Assembly: GCA_944332155.1 (NCBI GenBank)
Contig: CALVJM010000004.1
Span: 1 to 35,193, forward strand
Direction of reading: 5' to 3'
DNA length: 35,193 bases
From: an uncultured Bacilli bacterium
GTDB taxonomy: Bacteria; Bacillota_I; Bacilli_A; RF39; UBA660
Part shown: positions 32,349 through 35,193 of the stretch, in pieces
Numbering within the stretch: the stretch's first letter is position 1
Layout of the letters: the number at the start of each line of letters is the position of its first letter
Program-made: the position numbers and the translations under genes
Notes under the pieces: generated by a model
What the model was told of the DNA's origin: nothing
The model's input: only the letters and a program-made list of their open reading frames with translations
Databases searched by the model: none

Positions 32349-34400
32349 ATTAATTTTAAAAATCATTTGATACATATTTTCTAAATCATATTCTTCAACA
32401 TCTACTTGAAATCCTAAGTTTTTTAATTGAGATGAAGCATTTCTTAATATTTCGGTTGCTTGTCCAATATTAACCATAGAAGTAGTTGGTCCTGAATTTA
32501 TAGTAGTCATTGGTTCTGGTTGACTCATCGCTGGAATTGGTTGTTCTACCATAGTTTGTGGTTCAACTACAGGTGTTGGAGTTTCCACAGCTGCTGTGTT
32601 AGATTCAGGAGTTAAATTTCTAAAATCCATATTAAATCCTAAATCTTGTGGTGTCTCCACTACTGGTGTATCCATAATTGGGGTTACCGTTGGCTCTTCC
32701 ATTTGTGGTTGTTGATTCATCATTGGTGTTTCTACAACAGGTGTTGGATTACTCATAGGAGTTGTTGGTTCTATTACAGGCGCTGTAGGTTCCATACTTG
32801 GTATTGGTTCTACCATTGGTTGAACAGGAGTTGGTTCTGGTTGACTCATAAATGGATTTGTTCCACTAGCTTCCATTGTAGGTATTGATGATATTGTTGG
32901 TTCTGGAGTTACAGTTGATGGTGAAGAAACTGGTTCTAAAACAGGATCTTCAAAGGTAAATTGAGGAGTTGTTGGTTCTACCGGTTGAGTAGGTTGAACT
33001 GGTTGAGATGGCACTTCAACAGTAGGCTCCACTGGATTTATAGTAGTCATTGGTTCTGGTTGAGGCATCACTGGAGTTGGTTGTTCTACCATAGTTGGTG
33101 TTTCTACAACAGGTGTTGGATTATTCATAGGAGTTTCTGTTGCTGGGGTTGGAGTTGCCATATTTGATGTTGGTTCAACACTAGGTGTCTCAACAAAATT
33201 ATTATTAAAGAAAGCATCAAAATTATACTGTGGTTTTGGTTCTTCTTCTTGTGGTATAAAATCCATATTTGTTTCTTTCTTTTCCAAATCACCTACAAAG
33301 TTTGGATTGGAATCACTTTTAGGCATAAAACTAAAGAACTTTCCTTGTGGTAACTCTTCCTCTTGCGTTTCTTGTGGTTTAATTTCAGCCATCTTTTTAT
33401 CCTCAGTTAATAAATTTTCGACATTAGCTTTTGGATGTTCTTGATAAATATCTTGAGCTTGATTCTCAATTTTATTTACATCCATAAATCCAGGATTTGT
33501 TACTGGTGTTTCAATTGGTAATCCAAAATCTGGAATTGGAGTCACATTACTATTTGATATAGGTTGTGTATTGATATTAGATTGATTAAAATCTACTTGG
33601 TCTCCTTCAATAGGTGTAGTTGGAATATTAAAATTCATATTATTATTCATGTCTATCTCCTTTTCTTCTTTTATCTCTTGTTTTAATGTTTTTGGTTCCT
33701 CTTCCGAATCCATGAAATCTAATACTTCTACATCACTTTGTTTTGAAGATTCTTTTGAAGATGGAACATCATCATTGGAATTAGTACTAGAGTTTGGTAA
33801 ATTGGCCATATACTCTTTTATAGCTTGGTCCGTTTTGCGAACAGTTAAACGTTCTTCGACAATTTTGTGTAAAATATTTACCTGATCTTTATTTGTGGGC
33901 AATTTTAATAATGAACGTGCATGACGTTCAGAAATCTTATGTTCTAATAAAGCTTCTTGTACTGCTTCATCTAGATTTAATAAACGTAACTTATTAGCTA
34001 CCGTAGATTGTGTTTTCCCCAATTTAGTAGCTAACTGTTCTTGAGTCATACCCATATTTAATATTTTTTTATAAGAAACAGCTTCTTCTATTGGTGTTAA
34101 ATCTTGGCGTTGTACATTTTCAATTAAAGCTACTTCTGCAGCATCTTGATCATTCAAATTGACAACTAAGGCGGGAATGGTTTTCTTATTGGCAAGAACA
34201 CTTGCTTTAAAACGACGTTCTCCTGCTATAATTTCATATTTATCACTGATTTTACGAACAACGATTGGTTGAATAACACCGTGCTCACGAATGGATTCTG
34301 CCAACTCATTAATGTTTTTTTCATGAAATTTAATACGTGGTTGAAATCGGTTTGGCAGTATATCATCCAAATTAATTTCAAGCACTTGATTTCCATTCAT
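32343..34400 (-). CDS. parB: ParB/Noc family protein with a ~440-residue low-complexity extension
   Basis: Chromosome-segregation/nucleoid-occlusion CTPase family. The N-terminal ParB domain has VRKISDKYEIIAGERRFKAS (CTP/GERR box), AAEVALIENVQRQDLTPIEE and an HTH (MTQEQLATKLGKTQSTVANK). From about residue 200 to 640 the protein is Pro/Thr/Glu/Gln-rich with repeated PEPMTTIN, TPVVETP and PSMEPT motifs. It ends in a structured-looking module (AATEILR-like QATEILRNASSQLKNLGF, then a Tyr-rich end). Normal ParB/Noc is about 280-290 aa. The position beside rsmG is that of noc in Bacillus, but sequence alone does not separate ParB from Noc. GGAGGG precedes ATG. No parA is in the window. Confidence 0.9.
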   Translation of the reverse strand: MNGNQVLEINLDDILPNRFQPRIKFHEKNINELAESIREHGVIQPIVVRKISDKYEIIAGERRFKASVLANKKTIPALVVNLNDQDAAEVALIENVQRQDLTPIEEAVSYKKILNMGMTQEQLATKLGKTQSTVANKLRLLNLDEAVQEALLEHKISERHARSLLKLPTNKDQVNILHKIVEERLTVRKTDQAIKEYMANLPNSSTNSNDDVPSSKESSKQSDVEVLDFMDSEEEPKTLKQEIKEEKEIDMNNNMNFNIPTTPIEGDQVDFNQSNINTQPISNSNVTPIPDFGLPIETPVTNPGFMDVNKIENQAQDIYQEHPKANVENLLTEDKKMAEIKPQETQEEELPQGKFFSFMPKSDSNPNFVGDLEKKETNMDFIPQEEEPKPQYNFDAFFNNNFVETPSVEPTSNMATPTPATETPMNNPTPVVETPTMVEQPTPVMPQPEPMTTINPVEPTVEVPSQPVQPTQPVEPTTPQFTFEDPVLEPVSSPSTVTPEPTISSIPTMEASGTNPFMSQPEPTPVQPMVEPIPSMEPTAPVIEPTTPMSNPTPVVETPMMNQQPQMEEPTVTPIMDTPVVETPQDLGFNMDFRNLTPESNTAAVETPTPVVEPQTMVEQPIPAMSQPEPMTTINSGPTTSMVNIGQATEILRNASSQLKNLGFQVDVEEYDLENMYQMIFKINK
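32492..33120. repeat. Diverged direct repeats within the parB coding region
   Basis: An 89-bp stretch at 32492-32580 recurs at 33032-33120, exactly 540 bp away and so in frame, with few differences. Part of the second copy (TTGGTGTTTCTACAACAGGT) also recurs at 32723, 372 bp away and again in frame. These look like recent internal duplications that lengthened the protein's tail. Confidence 0.75.
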
Positions 34401-34436
34401 ACTATTCCCTCCTTATTCTTTTACCCTTATATAGCA

Positions 34437-34465
34437 ATTATATTATAGTTTGGGAAATAATTCAA
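34437..34465 (-). promoter_or_regulatory. parB promoter
   Basis: On the minus strand, TTGAAT (34460-34465), a 17-bp spacer and TATAAT (34437-34442), with a second TATAAT overlapping it. It lies about 37 bp before the parB start. Confidence 0.75.
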
Positions 34466-34481
34466 TGCTTTTTGGGAAATA
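34449..34481. repeat. Two TTTGGGAAATA direct repeats over the parB promoter
   Basis: TTTGGGAAATA occurs at 34449-34459, inside the spacer between -35 and -10, and at 34471-34481, just upstream of the -35, 22 bp apart. On the minus strand each reads TATTTCCCAAA, whose ATTTCCC equals one half of the Noc binding site (ATTTCCCGGGAAAT). The placement is that of a repressor operator. Confidence 0.6.
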
Positions 34482-34491
34482 TTTTTAAATA

Positions 34492-34519
34492 TTTAAAAAG
34501 TAGAAAATAATTTCTACTT
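34492..34519 (-). terminator. rsmG terminator
   Basis: AAGTAGAAA (34498-34506), loop ATAA, TTTCTACTT (34511-34519): a 9-bp stem followed by TTTTTAAAT on the minus strand. It overlaps the rsmG stop codon, so parB is expected to use its own promoter. Confidence 0.85.
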
Positions 34520-35193
34520 ATAGTGGTCTTTTTTTGATTTCTGCATATTTTCGTGGATATTTAGTAGGTGATGAAGAGACTTTTTTTATACTTAATAAAG
34601 AACGATGACTATTCTCAATCGGTAGTGTAAATTCTAATAAATGATCAATCTTTCCATTTAGAAGATGAATAGCGTGTTTACTCTTTTCAATTTCATCATT
34701 TAAATTAGCTTTCATAGGAATAAAATATCCATTTTTTTCGACCATCGGTAAACAATATTCCACTAATATATTTAAAGGCGCTACTGCTCGAGCAGTCACA
34801 ATATCGAATTGTTCTATGTGATTATGTGCGAATTCTTCGGCACGAGCATGAATTGCTGTAATGTCATTCAATTCTAATTCATGAATAACTAGATTTAAAA
34901 ATTGAATACGTTTATTTAAAGAATCTACTAATGTTACCTTCAAATGGGGAAATAATATTTTTAAGACAATACCAGGAAATCCTGCACCAGTTCCAACATC
35001 ACATAATGTCTCTATATTTTCTAATTGAATTGCTTTATAGAGAGTTGCACTATCAAAAAAATGTTTTAAATAAACTTGATTCTCTTGAGTAATACCTGTT
35101 AAATTTATTTTTTGATTCCACTCTATGAGTAATTCATAATAGCGGTGTAATTGTTGAATCTGTTGTTGATTTATTTTAATGTTTATCTTTTCT
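34518..35193 (-). CDS. rsmG: 16S rRNA (guanine-527-N7) methyltransferase, 5' end beyond the window
   Basis: SAM-dependent methyltransferase modifying G527 of 16S rRNA; loss gives low-level streptomycin resistance in other bacteria. The frame is open to the right edge, so about 224 residues are visible and roughly 12-15 N-terminal ones are missing. The visible part begins EKINIKINQ, has WNQKINLTGIT, the SAM-binding DVGTGAGFPGIVLKI, VTLVDSLNKRIQFL and FDIVTARAVAPL. A TTG codon at 34943 lies inside the gene and is not its start. rsmG next to parB/noc is the conserved origin-proximal order. Confidence 0.96.
   Translation of the reverse strand, partial: EKINIKINQQQIQQLHRYYELLIEWNQKINLTGITQENQVYLKHFFDSATLYKAIQLENIETLCDVGTGAGFPGIVLKILFPHLKVTLVDSLNKRIQFLNLVIHELELNDITAIHARAEEFAHNHIEQFDIVTARAVAPLNILVEYCLPMVEKNGYFIPMKANLNDEIEKSKHAIHLLNGKIDHLLEFTLPIENSHRSLLSIKKVSSSPTKYPRKYAEIKKRPL

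Noticed and set aside
32646-33167. Plus-strand Trp/Tyr/Cys-rich frames opposite parB
   Set aside because: They are complements of the Pro/Thr-rich repeats of parB and show no ribosome binding sites.

Overview
The window is AT-rich DNA from a low-GC Gram-positive bacterium of the Bacilli. Shine-Dalgarno sequences are strong (GGAGG, AGGTG), start codons are mostly ATG with a few GTG, and gene order matches the left chromosome arm of Bacillus subtilis: rsmG-parB/noc, dnaB-rplI-(gdpP position), walJ-rlmH, spoIIR-mntP, fba-murA-rpmE, rpiB-DUF1146, and uvrB-lgt-trxB-yvcK-whiA. spoIIR points to a spore-forming lineage, and the cell wall genes rule out a wall-less Mollicute. Apart from one FemA/B-type gene, every recognised gene is on the minus strand. 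With rsmG-parB at the right end, this suggests oriC lies just beyond the right edge and transcription runs away from it.

Layout, left to right. 1-7200: DUF1146 protein, rpiB, FemA/B-type aminoacyltransferase, an anchored surface protein with a duplicated domain, a DUF4143 ATPase, and a second divergently transcribed FemA/B-type gene; this stretch looks partly accessory. 7245-14335: rpmE, a small DUF4406-like protein, a Bax-inhibitor-1 membrane protein, an SGNH-like protein that seems to have lost catalytic residues, murA, fba, an ABC-F ATPase preceded by a short leader ORF, mntP and spoIIR. 14513-19962: rlmH, walJ, a LysM/M23 peptidase, dnaB, rplI and a stand-alone DHH phosphoesterase where gdpP would normally be. 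20211-27947: whiA, yvcK, an unknown gene in the usual rapZ position, trxB, lgt, a YvlD-like protein, a radical SAM/SPASM protein and uvrB. 28198-30613: a frameshifted, degenerate Mur-ligase gene and a membrane-anchored transglutaminase-like protein. 30923-35193: GH25 lysozyme, a 685-residue ParB with a very long low-complexity tail, and rsmG, cut by the window edge.

Much of the content serves the envelope: peptidoglycan precursor synthesis (murA), interpeptide bridges (two FemA/B proteins), wall hydrolysis (M23, GH25), lipoprotein maturation (lgt) and wall-linked regulation (walJ, yvcK). The most interesting regulatory element is upstream of the ABC-F gene: an eight-codon ORF with its own strong ribosome binding site, followed by a perfect hairpin and a second possible helix that pairs the leader codons with the ABC-F start region. 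This has the architecture of a ribosome-stalling attenuator. Other leads are operator-like repeats over the parB promoter, three 23-bp-periodic repeats upstream of the second FemA/B gene, and a 19-bp palindrome in the rpmE leader.
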